A DNA stretch of 63,499 nt, taken from NCBI GenBank assembly GCA_034428935.1, contig DAOUHB010000044.1, forward strand, positions 1 to 63,499, given 5' to 3'. The notes beneath the pieces are model-generated. The model saw only the letters and a list, made by a program, of their open reading frames with translations, had not been told where the DNA came from and did no database searches. How positions within the stretch are numbered: position 1 is the stretch's first letter; each line of letters begins with the position of its first letter. The stretch comes from JAAYZQ01 sp034428935 (GTDB lineage Bacteria > Chloroflexota > Anaerolineae > JAAYZQ01). Made by a program: the position numbers and the translations under genes. Shown here piece after piece: positions 9,207-17,514 of the stretch.

Positions 9207-9745
9207 ATGCCCCGGGCAGGAAAGAAGGCGGTCCAGACAAAGAGGTCCAGAATTGCTGTCTGGAAACAAAAGGCCAGGCTGCCTGCCACGGCCAGCCAGA
9301 AGAACACGCCCGGCTTGCGCGGGCGCCAGGCCAGCAAGGCCAGCAGCACACCGGCCGAGCCCAAGGCTACCAGGCCCAGCACCAGCCGGATGAGCACCCA
9401 CAGCAGGCCGCTTGGTTGCTGGACCATGGCAGCGGTGAGGGGCAGCCACAACGCCGAGGGGATCAGGATCATCAGGTACAGGACGTGTAGCAGGCTGTAC
9501 CCAACTCGGCCGGCAATGCGCGCCCTGTCGGGCTCGACGCGAAAGAGCAGATAGCCGGTGAAAACCAGGTACCCCGTCGCCGCCAGGAGCATGGACGTGA
9601 CGTACGCCGGCAGCAGTGTCTCCGGCACATTTCCCCACAGGGCCCTTTGCGTGGCTGCATCCAGGCTCACGACGTAGGCATAGCTGGCGAGGACCGCCAC
9701 GCCGCCCACGAGCACGATCCAGGCCAGCGTCCTCTTGCTTTTCAT
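9203..9745 (-). CDS. Unrecognised five-to-six-helix membrane protein
   Basis: I chose ATG 9745, with GGGAG upstream; an ATG 12 bases earlier is possible. The 180 residues are almost entirely hydrophobic helices with short polar loops (for example RVEPDRARIAGR). I could not assign a family. It begins 20 bases after the DUF1295-type gene ends, so the two are probably cotranscribed. Confidence 0.6.
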   Translation of the reverse strand: MKSKRTLAWIVLVGGVAVLASYAYVVSLDAATQRALWGNVPETLLPAYVTSMLLAATGYLVFTGYLLFRVEPDRARIAGRVGYSLLHVLYLMILIPSALWLPLTAAMVQQPSGLLWVLIRLVLGLVALGSAGVLLALLAWRPRKPGVFFWLAVAGSLAFCFQTAILDLFVWTAFFPARGI

Positions 9746-9765
9746 GGTACTCCCCATCCGGCGGC

Positions 9766-10638
9766 TCACAACCGGGGCCGGGGGATCAACACCGGGGTCT
9801 GTGCTTTGTAAGCCTCGTAGTCTTGCTGGCCGCCCCATTTTTCGTCGGCCCGTTTCTCCAGGATGGGTACCCCGCTGATGCGCGTGATGAGCAGGGCGAC
9901 AAACACCGGCGAGATGAGGGTGATCCACTGCCAGCCCCGCAGGACGGGCAAGGCAATGATCGCCACGCCCACCCACAGCACGATCTCTCCAAAGTAGTTG
10001 GGGTGGCGGGACCAGGCCCACAGGCCGGTGTTGATGAACTTGCCCTTGTTCTTCGGGTCCGCCCGGAAGCGGCTCTTCTGGAGGTCGGCCACGACCTCCA
10101 TGGCAAAGCCGAAAAGCCAGACCAGGAAGCCGGCCACGGCAAAGAGCCCCAGTTCCTTCCGGGTGTTGGTCGTGATGGCGGCCAGGGCGGCGGCCAGCGT
10201 AAAGGTTATCCACAAGCCCTGCAGGGTCCAGGTGTTCAGAAAGCGGATGAAGGAGGGCTTGATGTCGTCGAAACGGGCGTCTTTGCCTGCCTTGCGCACG
10301 CGGCGAAACAGAAACGTGCCAAGGCGGGCTGCCCAGACGATCACCAGAGCCAGCAGCAGGATGGACCGGCCATCGACCACCTGGCTGAGCGCCACGGCAA
10401 GTATTGTGACCGTGATGTAGGTGAGGCTGCCCGTAAGGTCAAAGAATGACTCGTCCTGCCGCAGGTAGGCCGGGATGAAGGCCAGCCACTGAATGACAAA
10501 GACCAGGCCAACCGCAAGGGCAAAGATGGGGATGCCAAAGGCAGAAGCTCCGCCCTGGCTGCCGGCCAGGGCCACGCCCAGGCCGACGAGAACGACAATG
10601 GCAAAGGTGAGGAGTGCGTTGCGATCTGTCTGCTTCAT
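9766..10638 (-). CDS. DUF1295 / steroid-5-alpha-reductase-like membrane protein
   Basis: The 290 residues form several membrane helices. The C-terminal signature is typical of DUF1295 and isoprenylcysteine-methyltransferase-like proteins: FINTGLWAWSRHPNYFGEI followed by a C-terminal QQDYEAYKAQTP. Known members are NAD(P)H-dependent membrane reductases or methyltransferases; the substrate cannot be deduced here. A near-perfect promoter lies upstream, divergent from the riboswitch promoter, and AAAGGA precedes the ATG. Confidence 0.8.
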   Translation of the reverse strand: MKQTDRNALLTFAIVVLVGLGVALAGSQGGASAFGIPIFALAVGLVFVIQWLAFIPAYLRQDESFFDLTGSLTYITVTILAVALSQVVDGRSILLLALVIVWAARLGTFLFRRVRKAGKDARFDDIKPSFIRFLNTWTLQGLWITFTLAAALAAITTNTRKELGLFAVAGFLVWLFGFAMEVVADLQKSRFRADPKNKGKFINTGLWAWSRHPNYFGEIVLWVGVAIIALPVLRGWQWITLISPVFVALLITRISGVPILEKRADEKWGGQQDYEAYKAQTPVLIPRPRL

Positions 10639-10715
10639 GGTGTTTGGTCCTTTCGTCCGCTCAAATAGTCAACAGGTTGGGGCACGAACGACGTGCTCGA
10701 CCGTCCATCCATGCC

Positions 10716-10744
10716 ATTATACATCATCATACACTTTTTGTCAA
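10716..10744 (-). promoter_or_regulatory. Consensus sigma-70 promoter of the DUF1295 operon
   Basis: On the minus strand TTGACA, 17 bases and TATAAT match the consensus exactly. It is divergent from the promoter at 10831. Confidence 0.8.
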
Positions 10745-10830
10745 GATATTGCAAAGATTTGTGACGGAACTCTAACGCGGCCTTGATGCCGGGCTGGTGT
10801 CCAGTATACTCGACACCCGTCCCCTCGATT

Positions 10831-10859
10831 TTGACACTGCGCTCCCGCTATGATACACT
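10831..10859 (+). promoter_or_regulatory. Promoter of the riboswitch-controlled transporter operon
   Basis: TTGACA (10831-10836), a 17-base spacer and TACACT (10854-10859) place the transcript start near 10866, about 50 bases ahead of the aptamer. Confidence 0.7.
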
Positions 10860-10914
10860 CCAGCCGGTTCTTGAACAATCGATTGCGCCATCTTCGAGCC
10901 TCATCACCTGCGGG

Positions 10915-11050
10915 TTTGAGCGGTCTGTCTCCGCCATCGACCGGAGACGCGACACCTTTGTGAATGCTCGGGCCTATGGTCTGAGGCCGATAGGGCACGG
11001 CGGGAAACGGCTGTGCCTCCCATGCTTGGAAAGGAGATGCGCCGCTCAGA
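10915..11050 (+). ncRNA. Molybdenum/tungsten-cofactor (Moco) riboswitch aptamer
   Basis: The leader matches the Moco RNA motif as I remember it from the E. coli moaA leader. AATGCTCG is at 10963-10970, a GGGCACGG...GTGCCTCCC hairpin spans 10993-11021, and TGGAAAGG is at 11027-11034 followed by a short purine-rich stretch. The outer P1 stem pairs 10917-10923 (TGAGCGG) with 11042-11048 (CCGCTCA). A further hairpin (10968-10990) resembles the P3 arm, which was reported to mark the molybdenum rather than the tungsten form. An intrinsic terminator follows at once, so control is probably by transcription termination on cofactor binding. Confidence 0.82.
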
Positions 11051-11068
11051 CAGACGATCGGCTCTGCA

Positions 11069-11100
11069 ACGGCATCCTTCCAGGATGCCGTTTTCTTGTT
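11069..11100 (+). terminator. Intrinsic terminator of the riboswitch expression platform
   Basis: CGGCATCC and GGATGCCG form a perfect stem (extended by T-A and A-T pairs) with a 3-base loop, followed by TTTTCTTGTT. It sits between the aptamer and the ribosome site at 11128-11134, so readthrough is needed for expression. Confidence 0.85.
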
Positions 11101-11145
11101 GGGGAAGCAGGTAGCTCATATCAACTCAAGGAGGAGTAAGGCGCC

Positions 11146-12930
11146 ATGAAGATACACAAAGCCACGATGGTTGTCATCCTGCTGTTGCTGATGCTCACCA
11201 CGGCCGGTTGCGGGCCACAGGCCTCGCCGACCCCGGAACCCCCGGCAGCGCCCCCTGCCAGCGCGGAGGCTGTCCTCACCGTCGCCGGGGTGTCGTTTGC
11301 CATGGGCGAACTGGAGGCCATGGAGCAGGTCCAGGTCGACGCCGATGGCGAGGCACGCACCGGCGTTGCCATCCTCGATCTGCTGGCCGCGGCGAACGTG
11401 GCCGATGCCGCCGCCATCAGCCTGGTGGGCCGGGATGGCTACACCGCCGAGGTCGCGGTGGCCGACCTGAACGCGGAGAGTATCCTGGCCTATGGCGAGG
11501 GCGGCGTGCTGGACGCGGTCATCCCCGGCCAGGGCAAGGGCGCCTGGGTACGCGATACCGTGGCCATTGAAGTGGGGACGGTCTCCGAAGCGCCCGCCGC
11601 CGAGCCGCAGCCCACCTCGCCACCGCCGGCGGAAACCATCTTTGTGGCCAACGGCGTGCCCTTCACCATGCCCGATCTGCAGGCCCTTGAGCAGATCGAA
11701 ATCGACGTCGAGGACAAGCACTACACCGGCGTGCGCCTCCTGGATGTTCTGGCCGCGGCCGGCATTGCCGAGGGCAGCATCAGCCTGGTGGCGAGCGACG
11801 GCTACGAAGGCCAGGTTGCCCTGGACGTTCTCGACGAGCAGAGCCTGCTGGCCTACAACGACGAGGGGGGTGTCAACGTCGTGCTGCCCGGCTACGATCG
11901 CGGCAGTTGGGTCAAGTACATTATCCGTATCGAGCCCCTTGATGCTCCCCAGGCAGCCGGCCCGTTGCCCACGGTCAAGCCCCTGGTACCCGGCGATGCG
12001 GTCACGGTCGTCGATTCGCTGGGCAACAAGGTCTCTATCCCCCGGGACGTCAACAGTGTCGCCTCCATGCGCTCGGGCATCACCGAGATCATCTGTGCCC
12101 TGGGAGAGTGCGACAAGATCGTGGCCGTGGACGAGATGGTCAAGGACGGCAGCGCCTACGGCGAATTTATCACCGGCGCCCATCCCGAGTTGATGGACCT
12201 GCCCGCCCCGTACGCCGGTCACGATCTGAGCGTAGAAGAGATCCTGCGCATCGGCCCCGACCTCCTGCTGCACGGTGGCTACGGACGGATCAAGCAGGCC
12301 GAGGCGCTGATGAAACAGGCCCCGGGCCTGCCCGTGGTCATTGCCCACTTTGAGACCATCGAGCAGTACATGGACGACATCCGCATCGTCGGCCAGTGCG
12401 TCGATGCCGAGGACCGGGCCGAGGAGTTGATCGCCTACCTCGAGTCGCAGCTCGACGAGATCGCGGCCCGCGTCGGAGACATCCCCGAGGACGAAAAGGT
12501 GCGGGTCTTCTATGGCGGCCACGAGATCGACCACGTCTACACCCCCGACACCTTCGAACACGCCCAGATCGTCCTGGCCGGCGGGGTCAACGTCGCCCAG
12601 GAGCTCAGCGGCTGGCTGCCCGACGTCTCGGCCGAGCAGTTGCTGATCTGGGATCCGGAGGTGATCGTCGTGCTCAACGGGGCGGACGTCGAGGCCATTT
12701 TTGACGATCCACAGGTGGCCGACGTCTCGGCCATCAAGAACGAGCGGGTCTATGCCTTGCCCGAGGCGGGCTGGGATTTCTCTTCGCCGCGTGCCCTGTT
12801 TGCCATCCAGTGGTTGGCAACCAAGCTCTATCCCGAGCGGTTCGCGGACCTGGATATTGAAGCGGAAGCGGACGAGTTCTACCAGGCTGTGTTCGGCGTC
12901 GATTACACCGGGCCGGCGCTGGGAGACTGA
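11146..12930 (+). CDS. Substrate-binding lipoprotein of a FecCD-type ABC importer (probable molybdate/tungstate), with two extra N-terminal modules
   Basis: The 594-residue protein starts with a lipoprotein signal (LLLLMLTTAGCG). Two related about 100-residue modules follow (about 42-147 and 164-262). Both have a 'F.M..L.A.EQ' start, 'TGV.(I/L)LD(L/V)LAAA', 'DGY' and a closing 'WV...I.IE'. The pattern recalls the small oxidoreductase molybdopterin-binding fold of sulfite-oxidase relatives, although no pterin-ligating Cys is present. The rest is a TroA/BtuF-like binding protein (VTVVDSLGNKVSIPRDVNSV onward). Known: MolABC of Haemophilus shows that this importer class can carry molybdate/tungstate. 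The riboswitch upstream makes that substrate more likely than iron or cobalamin. Confidence 0.8.
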   Translation: MKIHKATMVVILLLLMLTTAGCGPQASPTPEPPAAPPASAEAVLTVAGVSFAMGELEAMEQVQVDADGEARTGVAILDLLAAANVADAAAISLVGRDGYTAEVAVADLNAESILAYGEGGVLDAVIPGQGKGAWVRDTVAIEVGTVSEAPAAEPQPTSPPPAETIFVANGVPFTMPDLQALEQIEIDVEDKHYTGVRLLDVLAAAGIAEGSISLVASDGYEGQVALDVLDEQSLLAYNDEGGVNVVLPGYDRGSWVKYIIRIEPLDAPQAAGPLPTVKPLVPGDAVTVVDSLGNKVSIPRDVNSVASMRSGITEIICALGECDKIVAVDEMVKDGSAYGEFITGAHPELMDLPAPYAGHDLSVEEILRIGPDLLLHGGYGRIKQAEALMKQAPGLPVVIAHFETIEQYMDDIRIVGQCVDAEDRAEELIAYLESQLDEIAARVGDIPEDEKVRVFYGGHEIDHVYTPDTFEHAQIVLAGGVNVAQELSGWLPDVSAEQLLIWDPEVIVVLNGADVEAIFDDPQVADVSAIKNERVYALPEAGWDFSSPRALFAIQWLATKLYPERFADLDIEAEADEFYQAVFGVDYTGPALGD

Positions 12931-12934
12931 GGGC

Positions 12935-13945
12935 GTGCTGCGCAGACAACACGCAATCCTGGTTGCACTCTTGTTGCTCACCGCCGTGGTGGGTTTTGCC
13001 TCGCTGTTTCTGGGGCGCTATCCCATCTCGCCGGGCACGATGCTTCGCGTTCTGATCTCGCCGCTGGTGCCCGTCGAGGCCAGTTGGGAGCCCACCGTCG
13101 AGACGGTGGTGTTCAACATCCGCCTGCCGCGGGTATTGCTGGCCATGTGCATCGGCGCCAGCCTGTCGGTCAGCGGTGCTGCCTTCCAGGGCATGTTCCA
13201 GAACCCCCTCGTCAGCCCCGACATCCTGGGCGTCACCGCCGGAGCGGGCTTTGGGGCCGCCCTTGGAATCCTCCTCTCGGGCAGCGCCATCGTGATACAG
13301 CTCTCGGCCCTGGCCGTCGGCATCCTGGCTGTGGTCCTCACCTACCTCATCAGCCGCGTATACCGGACCACACCCACGTTGATGCTGGTGCTGTCGGGCA
13401 TCGTCGTCGGCTCGATCTTTGGCGCCCTGCTGTCGCTGGCCAAGTACGTCGCCGACCCGCAGGAAAAGCTGCCGGCCATCGTCTTCTGGCTGATGGGTAG
13501 CCTGGCGACGGTCTCCAGGCCCGACGTCGCGTACGCCGTCCCGCCCATGGTGCTGGGCATGGGCACCCTGCTGCTCCTGCGCTGGCGGGTCAACCTGCTG
13601 TCCATGGGCGACGACGAGGCCCGGGCCCTGGGCGTCAATCCCGATCGCCTCAAGGCGGTGCTGATCACGGCCTGCACCGTGGCGACGGCCGCCGGCGTCA
13701 GCGTCTCGGGCATCATCGGCTGGGTGGGCCTGGTCATTCCCCACCTGGGCCGGATGCTGGTTGGCCCCGACCACCGGGTCCTGATGCCGGTCTCGTTGGC
13801 CCTGGGCGCTATCTATCTGACCGTCATCGACGACCTGGCCCGCTCGCTGATGGCTGCCGAGATCCCGCTGGGCATTCTGACGGCCATTGTCGGCGCACCC
13901 TTTTTCGCAGTGATGTTGCGCCGCACGCGGGGAGGTTGGGCGTGA
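12935..13945 (+). CDS. FecCD/BtuC-family ABC permease
   Basis: I chose GTG 12935, five bases after the lipoprotein stop. The 336 residues carry the FecCD hallmarks: LPRVLLAMCIGASLSVSGAA, FQNPLVSPDILGVTAGAGFG, LMLVLSGIVVGSIFGAL, and near the end GIIGWVGLVIPHLGRMLVGPDH and EIPLGILTAIVGAPFF. About ten membrane helices fit the family. It would form the homodimeric channel of the importer. Confidence 0.9.
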   Translation: MLRRQHAILVALLLLTAVVGFASLFLGRYPISPGTMLRVLISPLVPVEASWEPTVETVVFNIRLPRVLLAMCIGASLSVSGAAFQGMFQNPLVSPDILGVTAGAGFGAALGILLSGSAIVIQLSALAVGILAVVLTYLISRVYRTTPTLMLVLSGIVVGSIFGALLSLAKYVADPQEKLPAIVFWLMGSLATVSRPDVAYAVPPMVLGMGTLLLLRWRVNLLSMGDDEARALGVNPDRLKAVLITACTVATAAGVSVSGIIGWVGLVIPHLGRMLVGPDHRVLMPVSLALGAIYLTVIDDLARSLMAAEIPLGILTAIVGAPFFAVMLRRTRGGWA

Positions 13946-14766
13946 TCGCACCTCGCCTGTCGCTGCAGGCCGCCTCGTTCAGCTACGGCCCGCGCCCCAT
14001 CTTCCAGGGTCTGGACCTGGAACTGGGGCCGGGCGAGATCGTCAGCCTCCTCGGGCCCAACGGCTGCGGGAAGACGACGCTGCTGCGCTGCATCGCCGGG
14101 CTGCTGCCCCTGCAAAGCGGCCGGGTGCTCCTGGATGGACGCGACCTGGCGACCCTGGACGAGACGAGCCGGGCGCGGAGCATGGGCTTTGTCTTCCAGG
14201 AACACACGGTCCTCTTTCCCTACACGGTCCTGGAAGTGGTCAGCATGGGCCGCGCCCCTCACCTGGGGCTTTTTTCCGTGCCGTCGGCCCGCGACACCGA
14301 GATCGCCATCCAGGCCATCGAAACGGTCGAACTGCAGGACCTGGCCCTGGAGAGGTATACCCGCATCAGCGGTGGAGAGCGGCAACTGGCCCTCGTCGCC
14401 CGGGCCCTGGCGCAGGAGCCACGGGTGTTGCTCCTGGACGAGCCGACCTCGCACCTGGACTTTGGCAACCAGATGCTCGTCCTGGAGACCGTGGGACGCC
14501 TGGCCAGGGAGCGCGGGCTGACGGTGCTCATGGCCACCCACGCGCCTGATCACGCCCTGTTCGTGGCCGACCGGGTGGCTCTCATGAAGCGGGGTGGGTT
14601 CCTGGCGGTGGGCCCACCGGACCGCGTGATGACGGAGGAGAGCCTGAAAGAACTCTATGGCATCAACGTCAAGATGGTGGGCGTCGCCGGCGAGGACGGC
14701 GCCTCCCTTGCCCGCGCCGCCATCGCGCTGCCGGGAAGGGCGAGGAGAAACGAGGGCAAGAGATGA
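13942..14766 (+). CDS. ABC importer ATPase subunit (FecE/BtuD-like)
   Basis: I chose GTG 13942, which overlaps the permease stop (GTGA) and has GGGGAGG at good spacing; TTG 13936 is possible. The 274 residues contain Walker A GPNGCGKTT, Q-loop VFQEHT, signature ISGGE, Walker B VLLLDEP and the switch histidine in MATHAPDHAL. The ABC core is complete. It powers the riboswitch-controlled importer, and the next gene overlaps it by 4 bases. Confidence 0.92.
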   Translation: MIAPRLSLQAASFSYGPRPIFQGLDLELGPGEIVSLLGPNGCGKTTLLRCIAGLLPLQSGRVLLDGRDLATLDETSRARSMGFVFQEHTVLFPYTVLEVVSMGRAPHLGLFSVPSARDTEIAIQAIETVELQDLALERYTRISGGERQLALVARALAQEPRVLLLDEPTSHLDFGNQMLVLETVGRLARERGLTVLMATHAPDHALFVADRVALMKRGGFLAVGPPDRVMTEESLKELYGINVKMVGVAGEDGASLARAAIALPGRARRNEGKR

Positions 14767-15785
14767 CCGGTGGCGTCTGTCCCTATTGCGAGCGTCGTTG
14801 CTACCTGGCCGAGGACGGGGTTGGCTTCTGCCGGATGTACACCTGGGCCGGGGGGCAGGTCGTGGAGCGCTTCCCGCACCGCTACAGTTGCACGTTTGTC
14901 AACCACATCGAAACCGTGCCCTTTTACCACTTTCAGCCGGGCAGTCGCACCTTTGTCCTGGGCGGCGCCGGCTGTAATTTCGACTGCGAGTACTGCTCCA
15001 ACGCCTACGTGGCACGTTCGGAACCGGAACCGCTGTTGACCTACCACCTCTCGCCCCCGCGGGTGGTCGAGCTGGCCCGGCAGTACGGCTGCCACAATGT
15101 CGCCTTTGCCATCAACGAGCCGACCGTGGCCCTGCCCACGCTGCTGGAGCTGGCCCACGTCGCCTCCGCTGCCGGCCTGCCCGTGGGGGTGCTGACCAAC
15201 GGCTATGTGACCCCGGAGGCGGCCGAGGAGATGGCTCGCGCCTTTGCCTTTGTCAACGTCAGCCTGAAGGCCATCACCGCCGGCTTTTACCGCGAGCGCG
15301 TGGGGGTGCCCGATCCGGAGGTTGTGAAGCGGACGATCGAGACGATGCGCCGCCACACCCACCTGGAGGTCAGCACGTCCATCGTCCAGGGGCTCAACGA
15401 GGCTGACATCCCCGAGATCGCTGCGTTCCTGGCCTCGGTCGATGCGCGGATACCGTGGCACGTCTTTCGCCTGCTCCCGGAGTACAAGATGGCCGGCTAC
15501 AGCCGGCCGCCCATCGACGAGATCAACGATGCCCTGGCCCAGGCCAGGCAAAGGCTGCCGTTCATCTACTTTGGCAACTTTGTCGGCTCCCGGTGGGTCA
15601 GCACGCTCTGCCCGGCCTGCGGCGAGGTCGCCATCGAGCGGTTCAACCTGGGCGGCTGTGGCGCCAAGCTGGCGGCCCACCACCTGGTCGGCACCGCGTG
15701 CGCCACGTGCGGCACGGAGCTGCCCATCGCCGGTGGGTTGGTGGACTGGCATTCGCGGGATGGTGAACGATGCAAGCAGCACTGA
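14763..15785 (+). CDS. Radical SAM protein, AmmeMemoRadiSam / PflA-like
   Basis: The 340 residues carry the radical SAM cluster CNFDCEYC (C71, C75, C78). It is preceded by a cysteine knuckle CPYCERRC with C23 in GFCRMY. A second set of cysteines and histidines lies at the C-terminus (CPACG, GGCG, HH, CATCG). The N-terminal CxxC...C region before the core resembles the AmmeMemoRadiSam-system radical SAM family. It overlaps its neighbours at both ends (ATGA, and 16 bases), so it is co-translated with the importer. A role in metal or cofactor handling is inferred from the riboswitch only. Confidence 0.8.
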   Translation: MTGGVCPYCERRCYLAEDGVGFCRMYTWAGGQVVERFPHRYSCTFVNHIETVPFYHFQPGSRTFVLGGAGCNFDCEYCSNAYVARSEPEPLLTYHLSPPRVVELARQYGCHNVAFAINEPTVALPTLLELAHVASAAGLPVGVLTNGYVTPEAAEEMARAFAFVNVSLKAITAGFYRERVGVPDPEVVKRTIETMRRHTHLEVSTSIVQGLNEADIPEIAAFLASVDARIPWHVFRLLPEYKMAGYSRPPIDEINDALAQARQRLPFIYFGNFVGSRWVSTLCPACGEVAIERFNLGGCGAKLAAHHLVGTACATCGTELPIAGGLVDWHSRDGERCKQH

Positions 15786-16912
15786 TCGACGTTGGAGAAT
15801 GGCAGACGGTCGTGAATCTGCGGGATGGGCGGCCGCTGGACGTGAGCCATCCCCGCCTGGACGTTGCCGCCGCCGTGTGCGCCGCCCATCCCTATCCGGG
15901 CGACTTGACGCCCGAGGGCCTGCGGTGGGTGACCGACACGGCGCTGGATCTGAACAGCCGCTACGCGCCGGATTGGTTCTTTCTCAACTATGCCCACGCC
16001 TATCTTCATGCCCTCTTTCGGCCCCAGGCCGAGGAGGAGCAAGCCGCCCAGGTCGCGGCCCTGTTCCAGGAGATCGAGCGCTTTCTCGACGCCACCGGCA
16101 TGGTGCCCGTGGTCGTCGGCCTGGGCGAGTTGATGCCCTTGAAGGGTAGCATCGAAACGACCGACCTGGATGCTCTGGTATCGGCTGCCGGTATGAATAC
16201 CCGCTTTGCCGGCCTGTTCGATCCCTCACCCCACGACCTGGAAAGAATGGCCCGGCGACCGGGGGTAGAGCGCGTGGTCTCCCGGGAAGAGTTTCGGTCC
16301 GAGTTTGGCGGCAGCGAGGAGTTTTACGCCGTCTGTCCGGATTACCTGGTCGTGGCCGAAGCGGGGTACATCTTTCGCGGCGTCAACGTCGGTTGCCGGC
16401 CTGTACACCGCGTGCCCCGGCCCGAGAAGGAGCTGCCCCTCTGCACGCCGCTCTCCGGCGGCGAGACCATCACCGACGTGGCGGAGCTTGTCCTGCGAGG
16501 CCTGGACACGGACAGGGTGGCCCTGATCCTCGTCGAAGGTGTGGGCTGCGAAACCTTCCCCTGGCCCTTCCGGCGGATAGCGAACAGCCTGCACTGGCTG
16601 CGGTACACCATGGGCGCCGACCAGTACGTCGCCCTGACCAGCGGCCGCCATTTCGTCGACCGTCCCTACCCGCCCGGCTACCGCTACGAGCTCTATGACC
16701 CGCCCGGGGCGCCCTACCCCTTATCGGGCATCTTTGCCCGGCCGGTGGAGACCATTGGCCGGCGCTTTGCCGGGCGCAGCGCCGCCGTGGGCAGCCGGAG
16801 CATCCTGACCCACGTCGCTGCCGGCACCGATATTGCCGTCGAGTGTTTCGCCCGCGCCCTGTACAACCACGGAGTGATGGCGGCCGTCGAGATTGACCCC
16901 TCGACGGAATGA
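15770..16912 (+). CDS. Unknown protein, last gene of the riboswitch operon
   Basis: The 380 residues contain no signal peptide or membrane helix, so the protein is probably cytoplasmic. Features seen are an N-terminal all-alpha part rich in Asp/Tyr/Ala, the stretch GMVPVVVGLGELMPLKGSIE, a beta-type segment VALILVEGVGCETFPWPF and ALTSGRHFVDRPYPPGYRYE. The second half has the feel of an alpha/beta hydrolase or phosphatase core, but I see no catalytic set I can name. It begins inside the radical SAM gene, which ties its expression to the cofactor riboswitch. Confidence 0.65.
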   Translation: MQAALIDVGEWQTVVNLRDGRPLDVSHPRLDVAAAVCAAHPYPGDLTPEGLRWVTDTALDLNSRYAPDWFFLNYAHAYLHALFRPQAEEEQAAQVAALFQEIERFLDATGMVPVVVGLGELMPLKGSIETTDLDALVSAAGMNTRFAGLFDPSPHDLERMARRPGVERVVSREEFRSEFGGSEEFYAVCPDYLVVAEAGYIFRGVNVGCRPVHRVPRPEKELPLCTPLSGGETITDVAELVLRGLDTDRVALILVEGVGCETFPWPFRRIANSLHWLRYTMGADQYVALTSGRHFVDRPYPPGYRYELYDPPGAPYPLSGIFARPVETIGRRFAGRSAAVGSRSILTHVAAGTDIAVECFARALYNHGVMAAVEIDPSTE

Positions 16913-16985
16913 CGGAAAGCCAGGCACGAAAGAGGCAACGGATTGCATCCGCTCTGGCGGGCGGCATGGCTTGGGGCCCGGGGGC

Positions 16986-17012
16986 GCCGGCGGGCGACGA
17001 CAAACCGCCGGC
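16986..17012. terminator. GC hairpin between convergent genes
   Basis: GCCGGCGG and CCGCCGGC are separated by 11 bases, lying between the ends of the riboswitch operon and the staygreen gene. There is no U-run, so termination is a guess. Confidence 0.35.
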
Positions 17013-17030
17013 CCGCCCACCAGGGCCGGC

Positions 17031-17495
17031 CTACAGCCGGTAGTCGGCCGGGATGCCCCAGTGCTCGCGGCGACGGTAGCGTCGCCGGCTGGAGCGAAAG
17101 TGCACCAGGATGGGCGCGCCGTCCAGCTCGGGGTGTGCCTCGAAAAGAGCTGCATCGCCGTGGCGGAGCGCCTCCAGGACCAGCGGCAACTCTCGGCGAA
17201 AGATGGCATCGCGCCAGCGAGCGGGGCCCAGGGCCACCCCGCCGCTGACGTGGCAGTAGACGTGCAGCGCCGGACCTTCGTCCCCCTGGCGCCATTCGGC
17301 CAGGACCTCGTCGCGCATCAGGCGGGTGTACAAGCCTGAAATTTGCTCCCGGTCATAGTCCGGGCCCACAGTCAGGAACAGATCGCCGCTGATGTCCGAG
17401 TGGGTCAGCGTGTAGCGCCGGGGCACCCACGGGCCTTCGGAGGCTGGTGCCCCGGCAAAATCCACGTGCAACTTGTCCGGCTGTAGACGGCTCAT
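17031..17495 (-). CDS. Staygreen (SGR) family protein, Mg-dechelatase-like
   Basis: I chose ATG 17495, which gives 154 residues starting just before the family core. The core reads LHVDF, PRRYTLTHSDISGDLFLTVG, RDEVLAEW, LHVYCHVSGG, IFRRELPLVLEALRHGD and HPELDGAPILVHFRS, which is the staygreen pattern through its length. Known: plant SGR removes Mg2+ from chlorophyll a, and bacterial homologues, including one from an Anaerolineae genome, have dechelatase activity. The gene starts 20 bases after the heliorhodopsin stop. No bacteriochlorophyll genes are in the window, so the physiological substrate is open. Confidence 0.88.
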   Translation of the reverse strand: MSRLQPDKLHVDFAGAPASEGPWVPRRYTLTHSDISGDLFLTVGPDYDREQISGLYTRLMRDEVLAEWRQGDEGPALHVYCHVSGGVALGPARWRDAIFRRELPLVLEALRHGDAALFEAHPELDGAPILVHFRSSRRRYRRREHWGIPADYRL

Positions 17496-17514
17496 TGCCC
17501 ACCAGTTTGGAGAT

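Noticed and set aside
6356..9490. A 1044-codon open frame on the plus strand
   Set aside because: It runs antisense to several genes with clear motifs and ribosome sites, is rich in His/Gln/Gly/Arg and has no domain pattern. It is a GC-rich shadow frame.
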